From Chersky-840 sp963848335 (lineage in GTDB: Bacteria; Actinomycetota; Acidimicrobiia; Acidimicrobiales; UBA8190), in assembly GCA_963848335.1 (NCBI GenBank), contig CAWKDD010000001.1, positions 1,860,001 to 1,924,000 on the forward strand: 64,000 nt of DNA, read 5' to 3'. The notes below the pieces were generated by a model. It ran no database searches. It was not told the origin of the DNA and saw nothing but the letters and a program-made list of their open reading frames with translations. The position numbers and the translations under genes were made by a program. Every line of letters begins with the position of its first letter. The first letter of the stretch is position 1. Positions 56,683 to 64,000 of the stretch are shown piece by piece.

Positions 56683-58024
56683 CTATGCCGTGCTCTCAGG
56701 CTGGCCCGACCCATCGGCGTCGGCGTCGGCGTCGGCCGCATCGTCGGGCTTCTTCTCCGATCCGTCGGGCGCGGGCCCGGCGGCGACGGCCTCGTCGGGC
56801 TTGTGCTCGTCGGGCTTCTGTTCGCCGGTTGCATCCTCGCCGGCCCCGGCCGCGTCGTCGGCCCCGACCGCGCCCCCGTTGGCGGCTTCAGCGGCCGACT
56901 TCTCGGTCGACTCACCCGAAGCGACACGCGACCACTCTGCGGCCGAGACGGCCTCGCCCCCCTCGGCCGGCTGCCACACCATCTCCCCGGCTTCGTTCTC
57001 GACCCACTCCCCCTCGGCCCACTCCTCGCCGTAGCCGGCCTCCTCCTCGGCGAGCTGCGTCTCGCTCTTGATGTCGATGCGCCACCCGGTGAGCCGCGCC
57101 GCCGAGCCGCGCGTTCTGGCCCTCCTTGCCGATGGCCAGCGAGAGCTGGTAGTCGCTCACCACGACGGTGGCGATCCCCGTTTCGTCGTCGAGCCGGACC
57201 TCGCGCACCCGCGCCGGCTGGAGAGCGGCCTGGATGAACTCGACGGGGTCGTCCGCGAAGGGGACGACGTCGATGCGCTCCCCGCGAAGCTCGTTGGTCA
57301 CCATCCGGACCCTCGACCCCCGGGCGCCGACGCACGCGCCGACGGGGTCGACGTTGGGGTCATTGGACCACACCGCGATCTTGGTGCGGTGGCCCGGCTC
57401 GCGGGCGGCCGCCCTGATCTCAACCACGCCCGACGAGATCTCCGGGACCTCGAGCTCGAAGAGCCGCTTGACGAGCCCGGGATGGCTGCGGCTGACGACG
57501 ATCTGGGGTCCCTTGGTGGTCTTGCGCACCTCGACGATGTACGCCTTCAACCGGGCACCGTGCTCGTAGCGCTCGTAGGGCACCTGCTCCGCCTGGGGCA
57601 GCAGGGCCTCCACCTTGCCCAGGTCGAGCAGGGTGTAGCGGTTGTCGGTCTGCTGCACGATGCCCGTGACGATGTCGCCCTCGCGCCCGGCGTACTCCTC
57701 GTACTTGAGGTCGCGCTCGGCCTCGCGGATGCGCTGCAGGATGACCTGCTTGGCGGTCTGGGCCGCGATGCGACCGAAGTCGTCGGGGGTGTCGTCCCAC
57801 TCGCGGATGACGTTCCCGTCCTCGTCGAGCTCTTGCCCGTAGACGCGGATCTCCCCGGACTCCGGGTCGACGGTGACCACGGCTTCCTCGGCGGCTCCCG
57901 GACGGCGCTTGTAGGCGGCGACGAGCGCGTTGGCCAGCGCGTCGAGGAGGGTCTCGACCGAGATCCCCTTGTCACGCGCGATCTGGCCCAGGGCGTCGAG
58001 GAATTCGAAGTTGGCCTTGCTCAT
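56683..58024 (-). CDS. nusA: NusA, transcription elongation and termination factor
   Basis: Binds RNA polymerase and nascent RNA. The ATG at 58024 overlaps the rimP stop (ATGA) and begins MSKANFEFLDALGQIARDKG. S1: GREGDIVTGIVQQTDNRYTL. KH1 and KH2: DPVGACVGARGSRVRMVTNE and LSLAIGKEGQNARLGGAAHR, the second broken by an inserted base near 57103. Corrected, KH2 continues LTGWRIDIKSETQLAEEEAG. A long acidic tail (Glu/Ala/Asp-rich, ending GSGQPESTA) reaches the TAG at 56683. Confidence 0.94.
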
Positions 58025-58617
58025 GGCGTCGCCACCTTCTTCCTTCCCGCGGGCTTCCTTGCCGCCGCACGGGGCGAACCGGCGGCCTGGCGCCCGGACC
58101 GGCTCCGGCGGGACGCGGCCGGGGACTGTGATCCCCATTCGAAGACGGTCCTCGCCCGCTCGACCTCGTCGTAGGAGAACCGGCGCTCGCCTCCGGGGAG
58201 GTCGCCGGACTCGAGGACGAAGCCCTGCGCGTCGGCGGACGCGAGCCGGCCGGTCACCCGGCGTTCACCTTGGCCTCCCGAGACGGTGCGGACGCTCACC
58301 TTCTCTCCGACGGCGCGTTCGAAGTGGCTCGGGGTGCGCAGTTTGCGCTCCACGCCCGGGCTCGACACCTCGAGGGTGTAGCGGTGGCCCGGGAACGGGT
58401 CGTGCGCGTCGAGCACCGCCGACACGGCGCGGGTGGCCGCGGCGATGGCTTCGAGATCCACTCCCCCGTTACGGTCGACGACGACGCGGACCAAGGTGGC
58501 GCGCCGCTCGACCTCGACGAGGTCGAGACCCAGGGGGGCGACGGTGGACGCGAGCAGGTCAGAGAGCTCGTCGTCCACCTGATCGTCCACCTCCCTCGTC
58601 CCTCCGCTGCTCGGCAC
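58021..58617 (-). CDS. rimP: RimP, 30S ribosome maturation factor
   Basis: 198 residues, intact. DELSDLLASTVAPLGLDLVE, VVVDRNGGVDLEAIAAATRA and HRYTLEVSSPGVERKLRTPS are diagnostic; the C-terminal beta-barrel is followed by a Lys/Arg/Ala tail (PRAAARKPAGRKKVATP). First gene of the nusA-infB operon. Its stop overlaps nusA (ATGA). Confidence 0.94.
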   Translation of the reverse strand: MPSSGGTREVDDQVDDELSDLLASTVAPLGLDLVEVERRATLVRVVVDRNGGVDLEAIAAATRAVSAVLDAHDPFPGHRYTLEVSSPGVERKLRTPSHFERAVGEKVSVRTVSGGQGERRVTGRLASADAQGFVLESGDLPGGERRFSYDEVERARTVFEWGSQSPAASRRSRSGRQAAGSPRAAARKPAGRKKVATP

Positions 58618-58645
58618 CTCGCTCTCGGTCGGGCCGGTGAAAGCA

Positions 58646-58671
58646 GAAGCGTGGGCTGCCGCCCACGCTTC
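58646..58671 (-). promoter_or_regulatory. Strong stem-loop in the rimP leader
   Basis: GAAGCGTGGGC, loop of four, GCCCACGCTTC: a perfect 11-bp inverted repeat 29 bases upstream of rimP. On the minus strand it is followed by TGCTTTC rather than a T run, so it resembles an attenuator or leader hairpin more than a full terminator. The rest of the 303-base gap between rimP and proS shows only a possible promoter (58708-58713) and no gene. Confidence 0.65.
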
Positions 58672-58707
58672 GACGCACCTTCACCCCCCGGACCGATCAG
58701 CGCAGCA

Positions 58708-58713
58708 AGTATA
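58708..58713 (-). promoter_or_regulatory. Possible -10 element of the rimP operon
   Basis: TATACT on the minus strand, the only AT-rich hexamer in this stretch; no clear -35. Transcription would start near 58701, placing the 58646-58671 hairpin in the 5' leader. Confidence 0.35.
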
Positions 58714-58920
58714 TCAGTCGCCCTCCTCGGGCCTCCGGGCAGGGCGAGGGCGCAGACCCCCTCGGAACCGGCGTTTCGCGCCCGGGCCGCCCACGGCCCG
58801 GGGCGCCGGCGTCCCGGTGCCCGGTTCCGGGACGCAGACCCCGGCGATCCGCGGATCGCGTCACCCACCGTGACCGGGCGTGCGGGAGAGCGATCCGGAG
58901 GCCGTAGCATCCTGGGCGAC

Positions 58921-60342
58921 ATGGCACGAAAGAGCGTCCTCACCCCTCAGGCCGAGGACTTCCCCCAGTGGTACCAAGACGTCCTCGCCAAGGCGGAGCT
59001 GGCTGACAACGGGCCGGTGCGCGGCACCATGGTCATCCGCCCCTACGGCTACTCGATCTGGGAGCGGATGCAAGCCGAGATCGACACCCGCATCAAGGCG
59101 GCGGGCGTGCCCAACGCCTACTTCCCGCTGTTCATCCCCGAGAGCTACCTGCACAAGGAGGCCGCCCACGTCGAGGGCTTCAGCCCCGAGCTCGCCGTGG
59201 TGACGCACGGGGGCGGCAAGGAGCTCGAAGAGCCCGTGGTGGTGCGCCCCACCAGCGAGACCATCATCAACGTCTACTTCTCCAAGTGGATCCAGAGCTA
59301 CCGGGACCTGCCTTTTCTCATCAACCAGTGGGCCAACGTGGTGCGCTGGGAGCTCCGTCCCCGATTGTTCCTGCGCACGACGGAATTCCTGTGGCAAGAA
59401 GGGCACACGGCGCACGCCGCCGAGCCCGATGCCAGGGAGTTCGCGCTCGGCATCCTGGGCGACGTGTACGAGGACTTCATGGTCAACGTCCTGGCCATCC
59501 CCGTCCTGACGGGACGCAAGACCGAGCGCGAGCGCTTCTCGGGGGCCACCACGACCTGGACGTGCGAGGCCATGATGCGTGACGGCAAGGCGTTGCAGAT
59601 GGGTACCAGCCACGAGCTCGGGCAGAACTTCGCCCGGGTGTTCAACACCAAATTCCTCGACGAGTCGGGCAACGAGGCGTACGTGTGGCAGACCTCGTGG
59701 GGAGCCTCGTCGCGGCTCATGGGAGCCCTGGTGATGGCGCACGGCGACGACGCCGGGATGCGCATCCCGCCCCTGCTCGCACCGGTGCAGGTCGTGGTGG
59801 TCCTGGTGCGCGACGAGGACGGTGCCGGCGACAAGGCCGCCGCCATCGAGGCCGCCCTGTCGGATGCGGGGCTGCGGACACAGCTCGACAGCCGTACCGA
59901 CACCTCTTTCGGCCGTCGGGTGGTGGACTGGGAGCTCAAGGGCGTGCCCGTGCGCGTGGAAGTCGGCCCTCGCGAGCTCGACGGCGGCGAGGCCGTGCTC
60001 GTGCGCCGTGACTCGGGCACGAAGACCACGGTGCCGCTGGACGGGCTCCACGCCGCGGTGCGCGCCGCCCTCGACGACACCCAGGAGGCACTGCTGGCCG
60101 AGGCGCTCGAGCGGCGCCGGGCGGGCACCGTGGAGGTGGCGACGGTCGCCGAGGCGGAAGAGGCGTCCCGGACCGGTTTCGCCGTGCTCCCTCTCCGGGC
60201 CCTCGGTGCCGACGGCGAGACCCGGCTCAACCAGTCCGGCGCGTCTGTCCGCCTGGTGACGAGGCCCGACGGCTCGCTTCCCGCACCGGGTGAGGACGGA
60301 CCCGACAGCGACCTCGTGGCCGTGATCGCGCGCGCCTACTGA
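58921..60342 (+). CDS. proS: Prolyl-tRNA synthetase, archaeal/eukaryal type (ProS type 3)
   Basis: 473 residues, intact. MARKSVLTPQAEDFPQWYQD at the ATG at 58921, then VRGTMVIRPYGYSIWERMQA, RPTSETIINVYFSKWIQSYR and LRTTEFLWQEGHTAHAAEPD, class II synthetase motifs of the short ProRS lacking the bacterial editing insertion. The C-terminal anticodon-binding and zinc-like domain ends LVAVIARAY. No Shine-Dalgarno is evident; a TAGCAT at 58905-58910 could be a -10 for a leaderless mRNA. One of two plus-strand genes; convergent with ispG. Confidence 0.94.
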   Translation: MARKSVLTPQAEDFPQWYQDVLAKAELADNGPVRGTMVIRPYGYSIWERMQAEIDTRIKAAGVPNAYFPLFIPESYLHKEAAHVEGFSPELAVVTHGGGKELEEPVVVRPTSETIINVYFSKWIQSYRDLPFLINQWANVVRWELRPRLFLRTTEFLWQEGHTAHAAEPDAREFALGILGDVYEDFMVNVLAIPVLTGRKTERERFSGATTTWTCEAMMRDGKALQMGTSHELGQNFARVFNTKFLDESGNEAYVWQTSWGASSRLMGALVMAHGDDAGMRIPPLLAPVQVVVVLVRDEDGAGDKAAAIEAALSDAGLRTQLDSRTDTSFGRRVVDWELKGVPVRVEVGPRELDGGEAVLVRRDSGTKTTVPLDGLHAAVRAALDDTQEALLAEALERRRAGTVEVATVAEAEEASRTGFAVLPLRALGADGETRLNQSGASVRLVTRPDGSLPAPGEDGPDSDLVAVIARAY

Positions 60343-60369
60343 CGGCGCCGCCCTCGCCCGCCGGCGACG

Positions 60370-61638
60370 CTATGCGGGTGGGTCCGTGACCGGCGGGGCG
60401 GCCTCGTGGCTCTCGTCGATCGTCTTGCGGATGAGCTCGACCTTCTGCGCGCTGTGGTTGGCGTCGGCGCCCCTGGCCTCGAGCAGCATGCGGCGGTCGG
60501 CCTCGGCCTCGGCCTCGGCCCCGGCGTCGGCGGCGGCGAGACGAGCCTCGATCCCTTCGGCCACGAGCTTCTCCGCCTCCTCGACCAGGGCCGCCACCAT
60601 CTCGTCCTCGGGAACGACGCGGACGATCTTCCCCTTGATGAAGAGGTGGCCGCGTCGGCGGCCCGCGGCGATGCCCAGGTCGGCCTGGCGCGCCTCACCC
60701 GGACCGTTCACCACGCACCCCATCACCGCCACCTGGATGGGCAGCTGTCGCGACTCGAGGGCCTCCTGAGCCGCCCGGGCCACCCCGATCACGTCGATCT
60801 CGGCCCGCCCGCACGACGGACAGGCGATGAGGTCGACCGACTTGCGCTCGCGCAGCCCCATGGCCTCGAGGAGCTGGCGCCCCGCCTGCACTTCTTGCAC
60901 CGGGTCGGCCGTGAGCGAGTAGCGGATCGTGTCGCCGATGCCTTCGGCGAGCAGGGTGCCGATGCCGGCGGTGCCCTTGATCAGCCCCGCCGGGGGCGGA
61001 CCCGCCTCGGTCACACCGAGGTGCAGCGGATGGTCGAAGGTCTCCGACGCCAGACGGTAGGCGTCGATCATGAGGGGGACCGACGAGGCCTTGACCGAGA
61101 TCTTGACGTCGTGGAAGTCGACCTCGGCGAAATAGGCCAGCTCCATCCGGGCCGACTCGACCAACGCCTCGGGCGTCGCCCCGCCGAAGCGCTTGTAGAG
61201 GTCGGGGTGCAGCGAACCCGCGTTCACCCCCACGCGGATGGGCACGCCCCGGTCCTTGGCCTCCTGGGCCACCTGCTTGATCTCGGCCTCCTTGCGCAGG
61301 TTCCCGGGGTTGAGCCGAAGACCCTGGACACCCGCCTCCAGGGCGGCGAGCGCCATCTCGTGATGGAAGTGGATGTCGGCGACGATGGGGACCGGCGAGC
61401 GGGGCACGATGTGCGCGAGACCCTCGGCCGCCTCCTCCTCGTTGCAGGTGCAGCGGACGATGTCGGCCCCGGCCGACGCCAGCGCGTAGATCTGGGCCAG
61501 GGTGCCCTCCACATCCGCGGTCTTCGTGATCGTCATCGACTGCACCGAGATGGCCGCGCCGCCGCCGACGGCGACGGTCCCGACGTGGATCTGCCGGGTG
61601 GGACGGCGCGCGGTGGCGACCGGGGTGGGACGGGCCAT
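60370..61638 (-). CDS. ispG: IspG, 4-hydroxy-3-methylbut-2-enyl diphosphate synthase
   Basis: Iron-sulphur enzyme of the MEP isoprenoid pathway. RQIHVGTVAVGGGAAISVQS at the N-terminus, then IVRCTCNEEEAAEGLAHIVP and LRLNPGNLRKEAEIKQVAQE. The cluster ligands are CPSCGR and GCVVNGPGEARQADLGIAAG. The last 60 residues are an Ala/Glu-rich helical extension not needed in other IspG proteins. 422 residues, ATG at 61638, intact. It follows rseP by 62 bases. Confidence 0.96.
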   Translation of the reverse strand: MARPTPVATARRPTRQIHVGTVAVGGGAAISVQSMTITKTADVEGTLAQIYALASAGADIVRCTCNEEEAAEGLAHIVPRSPVPIVADIHFHHEMALAALEAGVQGLRLNPGNLRKEAEIKQVAQEAKDRGVPIRVGVNAGSLHPDLYKRFGGATPEALVESARMELAYFAEVDFHDVKISVKASSVPLMIDAYRLASETFDHPLHLGVTEAGPPPAGLIKGTAGIGTLLAEGIGDTIRYSLTADPVQEVQAGRQLLEAMGLRERKSVDLIACPSCGRAEIDVIGVARAAQEALESRQLPIQVAVMGCVVNGPGEARQADLGIAAGRRRGHLFIKGKIVRVVPEDEMVAALVEEAEKLVAEGIEARLAAADAGAEAEAEADRRMLLEARGADANHSAQKVELIRKTIDESHEAAPPVTDPPA

Positions 61639-61699
61639 CAGGTCGCCCCCCTTTCTGTCGGAACGGGGACTCTCGGCACGGCGACTGCGGGAGCGGGTG

Positions 61700-62974
61700 C
61701 TACTGGAACGGGTTCTTCACCGGGTGGGTGATGTCGAGGTACAACGACGATACGACGACGAAGCCCAGCAACAGGACGAAGGCGTAGGTGATGGGCGCCA
61801 GCTTGGTGACGTCGGCGTGGTACATCCGGCCTCGGCGGCTGCGGATGCGCTCGTACACGGCGATGACGACGTGGCCCCCGTCGAGCGGCAGCATCGGGAA
61901 CAGGTTGAGGATCCCCACGAAGATGATGATCAGGGTGAGGACGTAGATGAGCTGCGTGGCGCCGGCCTGCGCGCCCTGGACGGCGAGACGCGCCGCGCCG
62001 TAGATCGACTGGGGGCGGTCACCGGTCTTGGCCGCCTGCGACGCCGCCTTGGCGCTGGTGAGGTCGTGGACATAGCTCTTGATCCCGCTGGCCGAGAAGA
62101 CCTGGCCCATCCCGGCGAACGAGCCCGTGACCATCTCCCCGAAGAGCTGGCCCGCACGTCCCACCGCCTCCACCGGACCGCTGCGGGCCACCGGGGGGCC
62201 GATGACGACCCCGATGCGACCGTTGGCACCCGTCGTCTGCGAATCGGCCTGGGGGGTGACGACGACGGTCCGGTCCCGACCGCCGCGCTCGACCACCAGC
62301 GTGACGGGCTGGCCGGCCCGGCTCTCGATCACGTGCTGGAGGTCGGTGGCGGAATGGACGGCGGTGCCGTCCGCCCGCAGCACCACGTCGCCCGAGACCA
62401 GCCCGGCGGTGCGGGCCGGGTCGACCCCATGGGCGAGCGGGGCGAACCCGCTGACGGCCACGGCGTTGTCCTGGGGAGCACCGATGAACACGAACAGGCC
62501 CCACAGCAGCACGAAGGCCATCACCCCGTGCATGGCCGAACCGGCCACGGCCACGAGGAGCCGGTTGTGGAACGGCCGTTGACGGTAGGTGCGGGGCTCG
62601 TCGGCGGGGTCGACCTCCTCCGCGCTGGTCATGCCGAGGATCTTGACGTAGCCGCCGGCGGGAATGGCCTTGATGCCGTACTCGGTCTCCCCCCTGCGGA
62701 TCGACCACAGACGCGGGCCGAACCCGAGGAAGTACTCGGTCACCTTCATCCGTCCCCACTTGGCCGTGAGGAGGTGACCGAGCTCGTGCAGCATGATCAT
62801 CACGACGAGCGCCACCACCACGATGAGCACCGACGTGGTGTGCGTCACCACCGCGGCGAGCACCACCGCGGCAACGACGACCGCCAGCCGGGCCAAGGCG
62901 GCCCGCTGCTGCGGATCGCCCCCACCCCCGCTCGTGAGACCGGGGGAATCGGTGCGCGTGTCGGTGTCGCTCAT
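61700..62974 (-). CDS. rseP: RseP-like site-2 zinc metalloprotease (M50)
   Basis: Intramembrane protease. HELGHLLTAKWGRMKVTEYF carries the HExxH site after one membrane segment; FGIGPRLWSIRRGETEYGIKA-type segment, one PDZ domain (AGLVSGDVVLRADGTAVHSA) and a C-terminal NLFPMLPLDGGHVVIAVYER with the third zinc ligand follow. The ATG at 62974 overlaps the dxr stop (ATGA). 424 residues, intact. In actinobacteria such enzymes cut anti-sigma factors or division proteins; the substrate here is unknown. Confidence 0.92.
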   Translation of the reverse strand: MSDTDTRTDSPGLTSGGGGDPQQRAALARLAVVVAAVVLAAVVTHTTSVLIVVVALVVMIMLHELGHLLTAKWGRMKVTEYFLGFGPRLWSIRRGETEYGIKAIPAGGYVKILGMTSAEEVDPADEPRTYRQRPFHNRLLVAVAGSAMHGVMAFVLLWGLFVFIGAPQDNAVAVSGFAPLAHGVDPARTAGLVSGDVVLRADGTAVHSATDLQHVIESRAGQPVTLVVERGGRDRTVVVTPQADSQTTGANGRIGVVIGPPVARSGPVEAVGRAGQLFGEMVTGSFAGMGQVFSASGIKSYVHDLTSAKAASQAAKTGDRPQSIYGAARLAVQGAQAGATQLIYVLTLIIIFVGILNLFPMLPLDGGHVVIAVYERIRSRRGRMYHADVTKLAPITYAFVLLLGFVVVSSLYLDITHPVKNPFQ

Positions 62975-64000
62975 GCCGCCTGCTCGTGCCGGCGCACGGC
63001 GCGCTCGGCCTGCTCCCGGGCTCGGCGGTCCGCGTCCACGACGTCCTCGGCGTCGTTGGCCTCGGCCCCGTCGCGCGAGGCCAGGGTCTCGGCCACCACC
63101 TCGGCGATGGCACCCCACCCGATGCGCCCGGCCAGGAAGGCCGCCACGCCGACCTCGTTCCCGGCGTTGAGCCAGGCCGGGGCGAGGCCGCCGGCCCGGC
63201 CTGCCTCCTCGGCGAGGTCGAGGCAGACGAACACCTTGCGGTCGGGGGGCTCGAAGTCGAGCCGGCCCAGGGACTCCCAGTCGATGGCACCGAAAGGGTG
63301 CGAGAGGCGATGGGGGAACCCGAGCGCGTACCCGATGGGCAGTCGCATGTCTGGCTGGGAAAGTTGGGCCACGGTGGATCCGTCGATGAACTCCACCATG
63401 GAGTGTACGACCGACTGGGGGTGAACAATGACCGCGATCCGGTCGTAATCCACCCCGAACAGCTCGTGGGCCTCGATCACCTCGAGCCCTTTGTTCATGA
63501 GGGTGGAGGAGTCCACCGTGATCTTCGGTCCCATTCTCCAGGTCGGATGGGCCAGCGCGTCCTGCACCCCGACGGCGGCGAGCTCTTCCGAGCTGCGCCC
63601 GCGAAAGGGCCCGCCGCTGGCGGTGAGTACCAGGCGGGCCACCTCGTGGGGGCCGTCGCCGGCACGGAGGCACTGGTGCAGGGCACAGTGCTCGGAGTCC
63701 ACGGGGACGATCTCGGCGCCCGGCGTCGCCTTGGCCCGGGCCACGACAGGAGCCCCCGCGATCAGGGACTCCTTGTTGGCGAGCGCCAGTCGGCGCCCCG
63801 CCGCCAGGGCGGCCAGGGTCACGGGCAAGCCGGCGAAGCCCACCACCGCGTTGAGCACGACGTCTCCCAGACGGGCCACCGCGGCCAGACCGTCGGGCCC
63901 GGCCAGGACCTCGGTCCCCTTGGGCACCGCCTCCGACAGCGCCCGCACCAAGGTGGCGTCGCCGATGGCCACGACCTCGGGGCGCAGCACCTGCGCCTGG
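62971..64000 (-). CDS. dxr: Dxr, 1-deoxy-D-xylulose-5-phosphate reductoisomerase (N-terminus beyond window edge)
   Basis: MEP pathway enzyme. Readable from the right edge: VLRPEVVAIGDATLVRALSE, LANKESLIAGAPVVARAKAT, VPVDSEHCALHQCLRAGDGP, VLTASGGPFRGRSSEELAAV, GPKITVDSSTLMNKGLEVIE and AHELFGVDYDRIAVIVHPQS, covering the NADPH, metal and substrate regions. About 343 residues are in the window; roughly the first 40 are missing. With ispG it forms the usual dxr-rseP-ispG run. Confidence 0.95.
   Translation of the reverse strand, partial: QAQVLRPEVVAIGDATLVRALSEAVPKGTEVLAGPDGLAAVARLGDVVLNAVVGFAGLPVTLAALAAGRRLALANKESLIAGAPVVARAKATPGAEIVPVDSEHCALHQCLRAGDGPHEVARLVLTASGGPFRGRSSEELAAVGVQDALAHPTWRMGPKITVDSSTLMNKGLEVIEAHELFGVDYDRIAVIVHPQSVVHSMVEFIDGSTVAQLSQPDMRLPIGYALGFPHRLSHPFGAIDWESLGRLDFEPPDRKVFVCLDLAEEAGRAGGLAPAWLNAGNEVGVAAFLAGRIGWGAIAEVVAETLASRDGAEANDAEDVVDADRRAREQAERAVRRHEQAA

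Noticed and set aside
1..64000. CRISPR arrays, transposons, phage genes, tRNAs or rRNAs
   Set aside because: No spaced direct repeats, transposase motifs, integrase or phage signatures, and no cloverleaf or rRNA sequence were recognised.

Overview
This window comes from a very GC-rich bacterial chromosome, almost certainly an actinomycetote. The evidence is a Wag31/DivIVA–YggT–SepF–YggS–PgeF string downstream of ftsZ, no ftsA, a DUF3040 membrane protein, a lexA / LysM / nrdR neighbourhood like that of mycobacteria, and RNase J next to dapA. A proteobacterial-type DapD and an archaeal/eukaryal-type prolyl-tRNA synthetase hint at a deep lineage such as Acidimicrobiia; this is inference. Every gene is on the minus strand except lexA and proS, so transcription mostly runs from high to low coordinates. 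I found no tRNA, rRNA, CRISPR array, insertion sequence, prophage or plasmid gene.

Layout from right to left (direction of transcription). 64.0-60.4 kb: dxr-rseP-ispG (isoprenoid precursors plus a site-2 protease). 60.3-58.9 kb: proS, divergent from the translation operon rimP-nusA-ylxR-infB-rbfA-truB-ribF-rpsO-pnp (58.6-47.9 kb). 47.8-40.5 kb: an M16 peptidase, dapB, two tetR genes, a diiron ferritin-like gene, dapA and rnj. 40.5-27.6 kb: ftsK, a D-Ala-D-Ala carboxypeptidase, thrB, miaB, miaA, dapF, hflX, a dapC-type aminotransferase, dapD and dapE. 27.4-22.0 kb: an SRPBCC gene, lexA (plus strand), an SOS-linked LysM gene, nrdR, a PIG-L deacetylase, dinB and DUF3040. 22.0-19.4 kb: a ROK kinase, a small conserved gene, an HNH endonuclease and a lipoate-ligase-like gene. 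19.1-0 kb: the division and cell wall (dcw) cluster mraZ-rsmH-ftsL-ftsI-murE-mraY-murD-ftsW-murG-murC-murB-ftsQ-ftsZ, then pgeF-yggS-sepF-yggT-divIVA.

The genes fit one theme: making and dividing the cell wall. The six dap steps from aspartate semialdehyde to meso-DAP are all here (dapA, B, D, C, E, F), as is a MurE carrying the DNPR motif for meso-DAP. murF is missing from its usual place between murE and mraY.

A technical warning. From position 1 to about 37 kb nearly every gene is broken by several single-base indels, including essential ones such as ftsZ, murC and ftsW. From about 37 kb to the end I found only about five. These look like sequencing or assembly errors, so genes below are called as single coding regions spanning the frame changes, with start and stop taken from the correct frames. 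Very frequent GTGA/ATGA stop-start overlaps helped to fix the boundaries.

The best regulatory finds are a LexA box array serving both lexA and the LysM gene, three AAAGNGG-type MraZ boxes at exact 10-bp spacing over the mraZ promoter, and an inverted repeat inside the promoter of a tetR-diiron protein operon that appears leaderless.
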